Source: Nageia nagi (lineage: Eukaryota; Pinophyta). From it: a stretch of 64,000 bases of DNA. The DNA is taken from contig JBITNC010000001.1 in NCBI GenBank assembly GCA_050084985.1, positions 117,056,001 through 117,120,000 of the forward strand, in the 5' to 3' direction. A program made the translations under genes and the position numbers. Shown one piece after another: positions 21,852-32,787 of the stretch. The stretch's first letter is position 1. Each line of letters begins with the position of its first letter. The notes beneath the pieces are model-generated. The model saw only the letters and a program-made list of their open reading frames with translations. It was not told the DNA's origin and did not search any database.

Positions 21852-24800
21852 TTATGGCGATTGTGGGAAGATGACTTGTACATTTTTCGCGATTTTGGCT
21901 ACAAAGTCATCTCCCATTAACACTTCTATATTCCTGATGGCCTGATGGATCATCTGAAGGACTCCTTTGTTTGGTAGCAGGTGCTTCAAGATGGCCTTAT
22001 TGGTTTTGACCATTTCCTTGCACCATGTGACAAGTCTAATTCCTCCTTTCATCTATCTTCAGGCTATGTGGATCCTCGAGACATAACTGTTTTGCAATGG
22101 CGTCGTGGACTGTTGTCATCACTGTCATACTCCTTGATGTTGTCATTTTCCTCAAACAAAGGTACCTTGAATTCGTGTTCCCTTGCCTGCTCACTGATAA
22201 CGACTTTGAGTTGAGTCCTAGCGTATATGAAGTTGGTAGATTTGACTTTTATGTAGAACAAATAATCATACAATTGGAACCAATCTATGCAAAAATCTAG
22301 CACGAATGGATGATGAGAAGCCCTTCTCCGTAGGTCAAACATTGTGGAGTACCCATTCTTCCATCTGATGATCAACTGGTCTAACCTTTTCGCCTGAGAA
22401 TGCGACCCCTCCTCAATATAAAAATTTGTCATGCTTGAGTGGAGTGCTTTGATAGCCTCAATAAAATCCTTGGTCCATTCTTGCTTCAGGGCGATGATTC
22501 CAGTGTTTAAGTCAACTTGCTTTTTGATGTCTTCAACTATCAAATTAGCAGCCTTGACTTCTTTGTCAATCATCTCCTGACTAGCCACTTTCTTCTTCAG
22601 TTCCCAGATCTCTAATTTGAATAATGTATTGGATTCCCTTAGCGCCCATGCATTAGTGATAATGCTATGCTCCATTCCCAATGGGCCAACAATCTTTGTA
22701 GGGGCCTCTTCTATTTCAACTGTGAGAGCAAACTTTTCGGTACCAACCTTTGTTCTTTCTGGAGTAGAGCTTGTCCTTGTAGGTGACTTTACCTACAGTG
22801 GTGGTGAGAGTATCAATCTGCTGAAATTCCTCATTTTCATCTTCAGAATCTTCTCCTTCACAGGGATGATTTGAACTCAAGTTAGCCATCACTGCAGCAA
22901 TGTCGAAGCGGGGTTCCATAGGTTGTTTTCCATAAGGAACCATTTCTCCGTCTTCAATGATTTCAATGTCATGCTCTACTTCTCTTCTTTTTCTTCTCTG
23001 TTCTTCATCTTCTCCTTCATCTTCCGAATTTCCATCATCTCCCCCTGAAGATGATGCCATTGTCCTGGGTCTTGATGTACCCTTTTGTGTTGGTGTTGTC
23101 GCAATCCTCTAAGATGGTGGTGTTTGTGATGCCTGTTTTTGAGGAGCGAACTTTGGGGTGCCTGCTCCTGCTACCTATTGTACAACCATATCAATCGAGA
23201 GATTGTTTTCATCAAGGATCTCTACCGAGTGATCAGTGTTGACCCTATCAAAAGCAATATCTCGGTTTACTTCCATGTTGGTGTCAATGATTGCATCAAG
23301 ATCCATCTCTTCATCGGACTCTGACAAGCTACTTGGTCCATACTTGTTAGAACTGGACGATGATGTACTGGGGTTTAGATTCAAGCGCATACCACTCCGA
23401 TTCAAACCTTGTGGGAGATCCATCTTTTCTTGCAAGTGTTTGAATTGTTGAGAGATCAAACCTACTCTTCTGAGGTCCATGATGCCATTCTTCGTACCCA
23501 TGACAGTTGTTTCAATGGTTTGTCCGAGGATGCTATTGGTAGCATACTGCCCATTTTGTCCTTGAGCCAACGTTACTGAGGGTGATATTATGGAATAACA
23601 TACCCATGTGGCTCGGGGATACAATGACCTGTGCATTGGCTCTTAACCTGGCAGCTTCTTCGACTTCCCGTTGTTTTTGTTCTTTATTCAGCTCCTTGTG
23701 AATCAATTGAACCTGCAAGGTGTCCGAAATGTTCCTGTACCTCTCAATACTACCAAGGGACTGATGTGGATATAATGAGCTCCATGTTTTCTGAAAAAAT
23801 GTATCAATCACTCCATTTGGATCATAGTCATCCGCTACTACCTCGGTTGGGAATTCATACAACGCTAGCTCTTGTTTAATCATATCAATCTGAGGCCAAG
23901 TGGTGCATTCATAATTCCCAATGACGACAGGTAATTGGTAAGTGGTCGCCGCCTTTTGTACCCAAACCTTGTCGTGTACATTAAGCAAGTGTCTTGAAAA
24001 TTTCATTAGGATGAGGTGATCACTTGCGTAACGGGGTAGCTTGTAAGGAGCTTCTTTGGAACCATATACCCTGAGGTAGGAAAATTCTATGTCCTCCATG
24101 AAGAAGTCCGCATGTCCCTTGATAGTAGAAACAACTTCATTGGATATTCTGCATACATTAGCTCTACCCATGATCTCTTCATAGATTTTGCCTTCAAAAC
24201 GGTAGTCATCATCTTCCAATGGTCGTCATTCCATTTATTGTGAGCATAGAACCGTGGGTAATTTTCCCACACTGGATGTGTGGGGTCATACAAATATTTG
24301 GTATTGGCAATTGAGGTTACTCTCTCCCTACCATGAAGTAGGTAAACCAAGTAGGAGTTCATGTAGAATTTCTTGCTCCTTTGAATGTTTTTCAATTGTT
24401 AAGCCAAGGAATCGCTAATCACTCTACTCCACCTTATGCCTTTACCGCCACTGATGAGATCTATAAACCTAGCGAATTCCAACCAGAGTTTGGTGTCATC
24501 TTTCTGTCCGGCCACTCTGGAAAGCATTGACATAATTCTGGAGACTACAAGATAGAATTCTCCTCTATTAGGCATTGCTAAAGCTCTCCCTGTGAGGTGC
24601 TTGTGATCATTGGCCAACCAATCTCTGATCAAATCAGATGGAGGTTTCAGACTTTTGTAGAACCTCAAGGAGTCCTACATGCTATATGATACACCTTCGC
24701 TTGTCCAAGCGAATGCCCTTTCTATTCCTTTCTTAGAGAAATCCATGATCACCTCGTTTTTCGTATCGAAGAGTCTCCACCTTCGGTTGTCGCAATGCTT

Positions 24801-25046
24801 TCCTAGCTCATAGCACAGCTCAAGGAAGGGGGTAGCAAATGGCACCATAGAGGCTGTCACTAGTAAGGAGTTTTTCAATGGGTCCTTTACTAGTGTAGCC
24901 GGATCCATCAACTGTATTTTCATCAAAGTTTTAATGGGGTCCAAGGAGTTACAATCTATGTCCCCAATTTCACTCAATTGGTCAATGATCCTTGCAACAG
25001 GCATCACAGGCTCCATTGTATATTCGAGCGTGATGGGGTTGTCCAT
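21852..25046 (-). pseudogene. Unrecognised element gene (copy G), broken
   Basis: Frames run 25046-24675, 24668-24399, 24395-24087, 24219-23533, 23636-23175, 23060-22716, 22681-22064 and 22052-21852. The N-terminal block has ASMVPFATPFLELCYELGKH, comparable to PFTALLPELCMEVG of E. The central block is best conserved: FYMNSYLVYLL, YKLPRYASDHLILMKFSRHL and VVIGNYECTTWPQIDMIKQE, compared with YQLPRFVSNKLLLMKMMRQL and IIVGEYQCKSWADVDTMKEE in E. A very acidic segment (GNSEDEGEDEEQRRKRRE) sits in the linker, and the C-terminal third (MGMEHSIITNAWALRESN) is coiled-coil-like, comparable to RKHAIISNTEA. Conservation of block order in a copy this divergent argues that the gene was under selection. Function unknown. 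Confidence 0.65.
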
Positions 25047-26339
25047 TGTGAGCCTTCTCTACTTCATGTCTAAGAGAACAACACAAAGTTAGAAGAGTCC
25101 CAAGAGGCTTATGGCACTTTCTAGACAGGCAAAGAGAGATTTTGAAAAATTTGAATTTTTGGATTTTTTTACTCTAAGTGTACCATCATCGAAAAATGTC
25201 AAAATTTGGAAGGTTCAAGGCCTTTTGGGTGAGTTTGGAATGACATAAAGGTAACTGACTCAAAGAGAAATGCCTTGGAAAAAATTTAGGACATTTGGAG
25301 AATTCTCAATTTTTAGCTCAAAAAGTTGACTTTTCCAATAGGAAAAAAGTGTGAAATTTGGCAAACTAGCCAAATGGTGCTAGAATCGAGTTTTAACACC
25401 TTAGATGGATGGGGAATGAGTGGGGAAGGTGTTTTAAACTTTCAGACAATCAAAACGGACTGGAAAAACACTTTTTGAAGTTTTTGGAAAAATTTCTGGA
25501 TTTTTTTGAATTTTTTGTAAACAGATGAGGATTTTAGGCACTCAGATCTTGGATCATATGTATTTCTTTTGTTTTTTTGCTGAAAATAAAAATTGATCAC
25601 AAGGATAAAGGGTATCCAAAAAAGTGATCAAACTTGAAATCTGCAAAAAACTTTTTTCAAGTGCTTGAGGCTTGGGAAAATGGGGTTTTGGTATGAAAAA
25701 TCCTCAAAACTTAAAAAATGGAGTTCATGTGGGATGGAGGATATTGGATCTTGGAGTATAATGGAGTTTGGATGGATGGCAAAGATGCTAAGTGTTATAT
25801 CATGCTCCAAAGGTGAAAATGACTTTTTCCGTCACTTCAACTCTCCAATTCTTAAAAATTTTGGCAACATAAGGGTGCAAAATGGGAGTAGTGAGTGAAA
25901 TGGAGGGGTATATGGGTGTATTTATAGACTTAGGGGTGAAAAGGTGCAAAATGTCAACACCACATCAACCCTAAGTATAAATTATGCATTTTTGGCTTTT
26001 TCCTCTAATGCCCAATGTTGGGAAAGTGGAGTAAGATGGGGAAAAGGGGCAAAACCTGTGCCTAAGTATGGAGGGAGCAGATTTGGTCCAATGTGGGGGC
26101 TCTTGGAAGAAAAGATGATGTATTTTGGATGCTCTTCAACCTCCATACTTCAAATATGGATTTCAAATTTTGAGATTTTTGGGAAAAAATATCCAAATTC
26201 TTGAGTTTTCATCCCTTCGATCCTTTTTGAATGAAAAAAGGTGGTTTTTGGGAGTTTTTATGGACCAAATTGCACAAGTGAGAAACCAAAGTGGTGTAGA
26301 ATCACACCACCTATCACATGGAAGCATTAAAGGTCACTT

Positions 26340-27640
26340 TTGAGCAATTTTGAGGGCCAAGGAGCTAGGCACAGGTTTTGAGCATGTTTGGAACTTTGGT
26401 GAAATGGCCCAAAACTTTCAAAACTCCCCCTTAACTTTTTGGAAGGCAAATCTTGAGTTTTTTTGCAATCTTGCAAGAGGCAAAGATGCTTAGAATTTGA
26501 TTTGCCACCCTACCTTTCTCTCCAATTTTAATTTTGACAATTTTGGAAAATTTTCAAGCTCTCCCATTGGCTGATCCAAATTTTGTGATTTTCAGGGAGT
26601 AGATCCATTTTTTTCCAAAAACTTAAAACATGAAACTTGTTCAAAATTGGATTTCCAATGCTCCTAGGATGAAAAATTTCAACTTTCAAGCATTTTTGAG
26701 CCCTCCCAAGCTTGGTGCAGGTTTTGGGACTTTTGGGCCAGCTTGGAAATTTGGGAAAAGCAGGGAAAACTCCTAAAACTGCCGCCTAGCTTTTTGAGGG
26801 GCATAATTTGATTTTTTTGCAAAATTGCAATAGGCAATATTGCTTACAGTTGGATTTGGCACCCTACCTCTTTCTCCTTTTTTTGATTTGGCCAATTTTG
26901 GAAAATTTAGAAAATTTTGGAGCTTTCTCATTGGCTGATCAAATTTTGATGATTTGAGGAAGTAGATCTCATTTTTTTGGAAAACTCAAATCATCAAACT
27001 TGTGTGAAATCCCATCCTACACCCCATGGAGATCAAAAATTTCAATTTTTTACATTTTTAGGGTGCAAGAATGGTAGGCGCAGGTTTTGGGAGGAATAGA
27101 CCATTTTCAAAATTTGGTCAAACAAAGGAAAAGAGGCAAAACCAACACCTAGCTTTTGAGGGGTGTTTCTTGACTTTTTTCGAAAATTGCAAGAGAGAAG
27201 ATGCCTAAAATTGGATTTGGCACCCTACCTCTTTCTTGGATTTTCATTTTGACATTTTTAAAATTTTGGAAAATTTGGAGCATTCCTGTTGGCTGTCCTT
27301 TTGCTCATTTTCCTTTTTTTGCACTTTTGGTGGAGCAAAACTCATTGAAATTACGAACTTGAAAGATCAATTTGATGTAGAATCGCGATCTCCATTCTCC
27401 CATGCTCAAAAATTCCACTTTTCGATCAATCTGGACCTCCCAAAAGGTAGGCGCAAGTTTTCAAGATAATAGACCATTTTCCAAATTTGGTGAACTAAGG
27501 GAAAACTTGCAAAACTTCCCCCTAGATTTTTGGGGGTCAAAACTCGAGATTTTTCGATAATTCCAAGAGCAAAGTGGCCTTAATTTCTCATTTGGCACCA
27601 CACCTCTCTCGGATTTTCATTTCAAGCATTTTGAAAAAAT
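26340..27640. repeat. About four tandem ~350-367-bp units in the 5' region of element G
   Basis: Units marked by GCAGGTTTTGGG-like words begin near 26368, 26713, 27079 and 27447. Each contains GGCACCCTACCTCTTTCT and CATTGGCTGATC words in the same order. Confidence 0.75.
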
Positions 27641-27649
27641 TCATTTTTC

Positions 27650-28340
27650 GGGGTTCAACCAAAAGCTTCTCAGATGCCAAAACGCTTATTTTTCTATTTT
27701 ACCGCCCAAAGGGCGCTCAAATTTGCTTTTCGGATCCATTCCAAGCTATACTGCACATTCCTAGCCTTTCTCGTCTCTTACAGGCCCAAACAATGCATTT
27801 TGACCATTTCCAGCATTTTCAAACATTTCCAAGCTCGAACGGTGAAAAAATTATCAATTTTGGCATTTCGAGCTCAAAGTCTACATTTCCAGGCTTTCTA
27901 GACTCAAGATATGCAAAAAAATCATTGCTAGCATTTGCGGGCATTTCCGAGCACTTTGAGCTGAACTTTGCATTTTCAGTCATTTCCAAGCATTCTAGGC
28001 TCAAACTGTGCAAAAATGCACTTTTTCACCGTACTGACCAATTCCAGGCTCAAAATTGACAAAAACGCGCTTTTCTATGCTCCGGGCTCAAATTTGATGA
28101 AAACACGCCTTTTGGCCATACTTGTCTTTTCTGAGTTCAAATTGTGCAAAAATGCACATGTTCATCATCTTGATTGTATTCACTACTCTCGAGCTAAAAC
28201 TTGACAAAAAACAATCATTTTGTCACCTTGGCACCTTTTTTGCTCAAACTTGCAAAAACGACAACTTTTTCTCCCTAATGGCCATTCATTCAAAACTCCA
28301 TTGTCTGATCACTATCGTCACCCAAAACTCCATCCTGTGA
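27650..28340. repeat. Shorter degenerate tandem repeats at the 5' region of element G
   Basis: Units of about 60-75 bp carry, on the minus strand, GCATTTTTGC and AAGTTTGAGC(C/T)C words. Fragment H (54489-55076) has the same repeats. Confidence 0.6.
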
Positions 28341-28556
28341 GATGTCACTTGAAACCGGGCCTTGATTTGGCCACTGACTGCGCTGAACTCTCTTCATGAC
28401 TCTAGGGCATGCTCGCACACTATTTGATCATCTAGCCGCTCTAGGTCTCTATACTGGCCGTAGGTTGATCATGCCTAGGCAATGTAGCTCATTGCCATTG
28501 CAAAACATTGGGTCCCCAAAATGCTGCATCTTGAAGTGTGTTGTGTGGGCACAACA

Positions 28557-29210
28557 GGTTCATTGATCTCATGGAACTGTTATGCTGCTCAAAGGTATTT
28601 TATCTTCAAAAGTAAATTTGCATAGGTGATATCCATCGCACTTCCAAATGTCGCTAAAGGGAGATGTATTATTATAGTACTTTGCAGTCTTATCCATTTG
28701 TGCCATAAATCACGTGGTTGAAATTTCCCATGTGCTATATTCAGGAAGCTTTTCACTGCACTCACAAACCTAAATCTGTATACACTGGTCATAAATATTG
28801 TTTATCTCCGTTAAAATGCTGAATGGAATAAAACAGAAATGCACAGATTCTAAAGTCCTATGCATCTTATATTTGAAACAATTTATCAAATGAACACAAC
28901 AGAAAGGACTCATTCAATCTACGGAGTTTCAAGGAATAAAAGTTCAATACATGATGAACATCGCTGCAAATTCTGGAAAGCACTTATTCAAGTTTGTAAT
29001 GTTGTCAATTTTGAGAGATCTTATTAAAGGCATAACTTTCGCCACAAGTCATGGATTGTTGATTCTTCTTCTGAAATGGATAGAGCATCTGTTGCCAGTT
29101 ATTTTGACTGGTTACACGACATCGTATCATCAGTAAATGAAAGAGATATTACATTTTGAAATCCGCCTCCTGGACCAAACTATAATCGCACGCACAGAAA
29201 TTCACAATTT
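28557..29210. other. Intronic stretch without recognised gene
   Basis: It lies between element G and the LTR at 29211. A 61-residue plus frame at 28951-29136 has no recognisable similarity. Confidence 0.5.
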
Positions 29211-29973
29211 TGTATTAATGTCTCTAGGAGTGAGACATCCCTCTTCTAGGGATATGAAGTAGTGATTTATTGTATTTAGGAGTGAATTATGTAATTAAGA
29301 GTATTTTGTCATTTGGGCCAAACTATTATGTCTCTAGGAGTAAGACATCCCATGATCTAATTGTAAGACAACGTGGGGCATCCATCTTTGCATGAGGTGA
29401 GATCTAGCTTCCACAATGGGATGTCCAGCCATAAGAGAGAGAAACGCACCATGAATACATCATCTTTGGCATTTGATCATCTTCTACTCTTGGAGTCTTG
29501 GCGTGTAAACAGCTCTATTCCTCTTATTGGACAAAAACCCATAAAGAGAGGGTTTAGTAGGACGGGAACCCTACTAGATCTAAGGCTAAGGATGAAAACC
29601 CTTGATCTCATCTAGTGGCATTTTGAGGCATCATTCCTCCTTTGGTTCCATGCATGAAGATCTCCTTCATTGATGCATCCAAGTTTGAAGGAATGTTGAT
29701 ATTGCAATTTCAGCTCAAATTCGTGGGTTAGAGGCCCTAGCAATGTGATGCCAACATTCTTGGTGCAATTGTGGTTCCTAGCATACCAGATCTAGTCCCT
29801 TGAGCCAGACGTCCAACCTTAGGTCATCATTGGATGATTTTTGTGGCATTCTACTAGCATCATTAAAGCAACATATTTCAGATCTAATTTTGTTGCTGCA
29901 GAAATAAATTTGTTTGTGTTTGGAATTGGAAATTTTGAGCAAAATAATATTTTTCCTGATTTGGGACATTACA
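29211..29973 (+). mobile_element. 5' LTR of element B
   Basis: It starts TGTATTAATGTCTC and ends GACATTACA just before a primer site. Its last ~270 bp match 39570-39883 (shared words: GTTAGAG, CCTTGAGCCAGACGTCCA, GCAGAAATAAATTTGTTTGT). Flank 29206-29210 AATTT resembles AAGTT at 39884-39888, which would be the target duplication of the whole B stack with one mismatch. Confidence 0.7.
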
Positions 29974-29974
29974 A

Positions 29975-29986
29975 TGGTATTAGAGC
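29975..29986 (+). other. Primer binding site of element B
   Basis: TGGTATTAGAGC differs by one base from TGGTATCAGAGC, the complement of the tRNA-iMet 3' end. It is one base after the LTR. Confidence 0.85.
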
Positions 29987-30000
29987 TGGATTCCTGCCAA

Positions 30001-30477
30001 CCTATGAAGAGATCAATTCAGATGGAGGACAGACATAAGAAGAGAAAGGGTTCAATCAATATTGAACAAAAACTTGATGTTTTGGTAGATATGATGACCA
30101 CATTACTAGCTGAGTTGAGAACCTCTCATACGACGTCAGGAGGTGATTCGGCTAGGGCAACAACGCATAGATCTATGTCAGATATGGAGAAGAGGACACT
30201 ACCACACTTTCACAAATCCGGATTCGCATGGGAACAGGATCTAGGAGGAGGATAACCCTTTTTGTATAGATCAAGGTTTGCAAGAGATCCAAGAGAAGGA
30301 GAAAGTCCGACATGGAGTACAACTGGGCGCCCACCACCCATGCATCCACCACACTTGCCTAGGTTGCCCAGGCCCATGTTCCTTCCTAGGCAAGAGGATG
30401 ATATGGATTTTCTGACTCCATTGGAGTTGGATGCCCTATTTCACAAATATGAAATTCGGAAAAATTCAAGGCTTTAA
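30001..30477 (+). pseudogene. Gag N-terminal remnant of element B
   Basis: Plus frames 29914-30255 and 30262-30477 follow the primer site. They are Met/Arg-rich and contain INIEQKLDVLVDMMTTLLAEL, split here as INIEQKLDVL and VDMMTTLLAEL, a short helix typical of the N-terminal region of plant Ty3/gypsy Gag. The following text is Pro/Arg-rich. The capsid domain is missing because element C follows in the opposite direction from about 30987. Confidence 0.5.
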
Positions 30478-30986
30478 TCAGTTTTTCGGATTACTTAGAG
30501 ATCTTGGGGAAAAGAGTGGTTGGAAACAATTGGCCATGAAGATGTCAGGAAGATGAGGAGTTGAGTTGGATGAGAGTCCCGTGGTATGAAGATGAAGACA
30601 AATCAGATTTGGCACTACATGGATCTGTTTTTTCTGAATTTGAAAAAGAAAAATCATACTCGTATGGGTTTGGAGCTGTCCTTGATCAAGAACATAACAA
30701 GGAAACCCGTTGGAGTTTCCAACATCCATTTTCAAGCCACCAATAGAGAAGTCCAGATATAGTGAGGTCATGGAGGAGTGTTGTGCATAGATCCAGATAT
30801 TTCGGCCTTGGAAAGGGGCATCCACCCTCTAGGGCATCATTTATGCCATTCTGAGACTTGGAACTGCCATGATGATACCACAAAAAGGTATGGAGTTCAT
30901 TCTGATTTTTTGGACAGCAGCTCATTATCTTGGCATAGCTTTCACTTTCATGAAGTAACCGTTGAAAATGAGGAGCAGACATTGTT

Positions 30987-31054
30987 CAATGGAAGCACTT
31001 ACCCTATCCAACGGTATCCTAGCTCCCACTTCTTGCAATGGAAGCACTTACCCT
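30987..31054. repeat. 19-bp direct repeat at the broken end of element C
   Basis: CAATGGAAGCACTTACCCT occurs at 30987-31005 and again at 31036-31054. The second copy encodes part of the zinc knuckle of element C on the minus strand. The first lies exactly where its similarity to Gag ends. Confidence 0.85.
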
Positions 31055-32669
31055 CTTGTCTAAGCTTCTTCCTAGTAGCAGCATCCAATTGATCCGATCC
31101 AGGTGCGGGGGCTGCCTTGCCCTTATTAGGCCCTTTCCACATCCGTTGCCTTGGTGGTGCCTTGTTGGCCGATCCTCCCCCAAGCGATTTCACGGTAGGC
31201 TCCAAGTCATATGTTGCTCGAATGGCATGATCTAAGGTCTTGGGATATAAAACCTTGACCATCCCCCTCAACGGTTCGGCCAACCCCTCAATGAACATGA
31301 ATGTCAATCTCTCCTCAAGAATGTGGTGGATCATTACAGCCAGCATTTGAAACTCCATCACAAACTCATCCACCGTCTCTGTTTGCCTCAAAGAGTTCAG
31401 ATCTTGGAAGCAGTCATTCTCCTTCTTCCAATCGAACCTCTTCACCAACCTTTTAGTGAACTCCTCAAACGTGGTGATATGGGCATAGCCTTGACTCACC
31501 ATGCCATGCCACCACCACTCCAATGCATCTCCTTCTAGGTGCAAAGATGCAAAATTGATGCCTTCCTCCTCCATCATGCTAGGGTTCAAAACAAAGTATG
31601 TCTGCAATTGGTGCACCTAGGCTCTTGCCGTCAAACGTGGGCAGTTGCTTCTTGCCGATCTTGTGTTGTAGCTCTCTTTTCCATCCCACTGCCCTCCTGA
31701 CTGACATTGGCCATGTGAGCCACCCTTCAACCCTAGTAGCTCCAGATAACTGCTGAAATTGATGTCTCGCCTCACATCCGAATGCAACAGGTTGTAATCT
31801 CTATTATGCTTGTTCAGTTCTAGCGCACCTAGCACCCTTGCCCTCAAGTCGTCTCCTCCTTTAGACGTAAACATGGGCTTGTTCGGTCTAAGAATGATTG
31901 GCTGATCATCCCTTCCTCCAACGTTGGTCTCCAAGTAACACTTGAGAAGGGGGCTTTCCTGCTGAGGCATACGTTGTGACTGGGATCTCCGGAATTGTGG
32001 TACAAATTGCTCCCTGTATCCCTGGATGGAATCCTTATCCCTCATGCTCCTAGATCTCCTCAACGAATGCTCACCATCCATCCGATCTCCCTCCGAAGAC
32101 TCTTCGGAGTCATTCTCATCCAAACATGGAGGTGGGGTGGCTTCCTTGGCATGACGTGGGGTCCTAAAACCCTCATTTCCCTGTCGTGACCCCTCTTGGC
32201 CTTCATCATGCTCACGTGGGCCTTCATGGCCTCCCCTATCACCTTGTGCGGCTCGGAAACCCCTCTGGGAATGGCGTAGATCCGGATCTTCATTATCCTC
32301 CACTCGTGGACCTACTCCCTCGTCCCTAGTCCTTCGTCCATGCCTTCTCCTATCTGAATCATGTTGGAAAGGCTCTGGATCATTCTAGACATGGCACCTT
32401 ACTCTCGGCTCTTCTCTTCCTTGCCATCTCTGTCGATCTCCTTCCTCTTCTTCGCCCCAATACCGATCCAATCTTTGCTCCAAGGATTGCATGGTTCCTA
32501 TCATGCTATGCAATGCTGAGATCAAAGCCCTAAACTCCCGTTTCGGTGTGCATCCCAATTTCTCCTCCTCTCAACCAAGGATTCTCCGACGCAGCTCCCT
32601 CACATTCCCTCTCCAAGATCTCTATCTCCTCTTCAATCCAATGTCTAGGCCCTTCTTCTTAGCGGCCAT
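30999..32669 (-). pseudogene. Gag polyprotein of element C (Ty3/gypsy-like), truncated
   Basis: The minus ATG at 32669 starts MAAKKKGLDIG, soon interrupted by a stop. A charged Arg/Asp/Glu-rich part (32303-31617) follows, then the capsid (Retrotrans_gag) domain at 31616-30999. Capsid markers are LHLEGDALEWW, FTKRLVKRFD, SLRQTETVDEFVMEFQ and PLRGMVKV. A zinc knuckle follows: KCFHCKKWELGYRW, with the usual His replaced by Tyr. A frameshift near 31617 separates the two halves (LPTFDGK lies in the upstream frame). The element stops at the knuckle; protease and pol are missing. Antisense to elements A and B. Confidence 0.8.
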
Positions 32670-32773
32670 CTTCATACCTCCCTCCCTTCTTGGCGGAAGA
32701 CATCTCTCTCTTATTGGATCTCATGTAATAGCAGTGGATCTTGGGTCTCATACAACAAGCTGGTAAGATCTAG

Positions 32774-32785
32774 GCTCTAATACCA
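32774..32785 (-). other. Primer binding site of element C
   Basis: Minus-strand TGGTATTAGAGC, followed by CTAGATCTTACCAGC. It lies two bases inside the LTR end at 32788 and complements the tRNA-iMet 3' end with one mismatch. Confidence 0.85.
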
Positions 32786-32787
32786 CT

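Larger units (their letters stand above)
20614..28556 (-). mobile_element. Element G: 7.9-kb divergent copy of the E family, inside an RNase J intron
   Basis: The 5' end (28556, minus) is TGTTGTG-CCCA-CACAACA, a perfect 7-bp stem with a 4-nt loop, followed by CATTTTGGGGACCC. The 3' end (20614) reads AAAAGCATCCCAACA, matching AAAAAGCCCCAAGCA of E. Flanks are GGTTC at both sides (20609-20613 and 28557-28561), a perfect 5-bp duplication. The gene at 25046-21852 is co-linear with E and F but divergent at protein level. Upstream, the palindrome array is replaced by ~360-bp and shorter tandem repeats. There is no LTR pair, terminal inverted repeat or pol. Same transcriptional orientation as RNase J. 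Confidence 0.82.

Noticed and set aside
28951-29136. Plus frame possibly an additional host exon
   Set aside because: No match to RNase J in this orientation and no recognisable domain; splice borders unconvincing.
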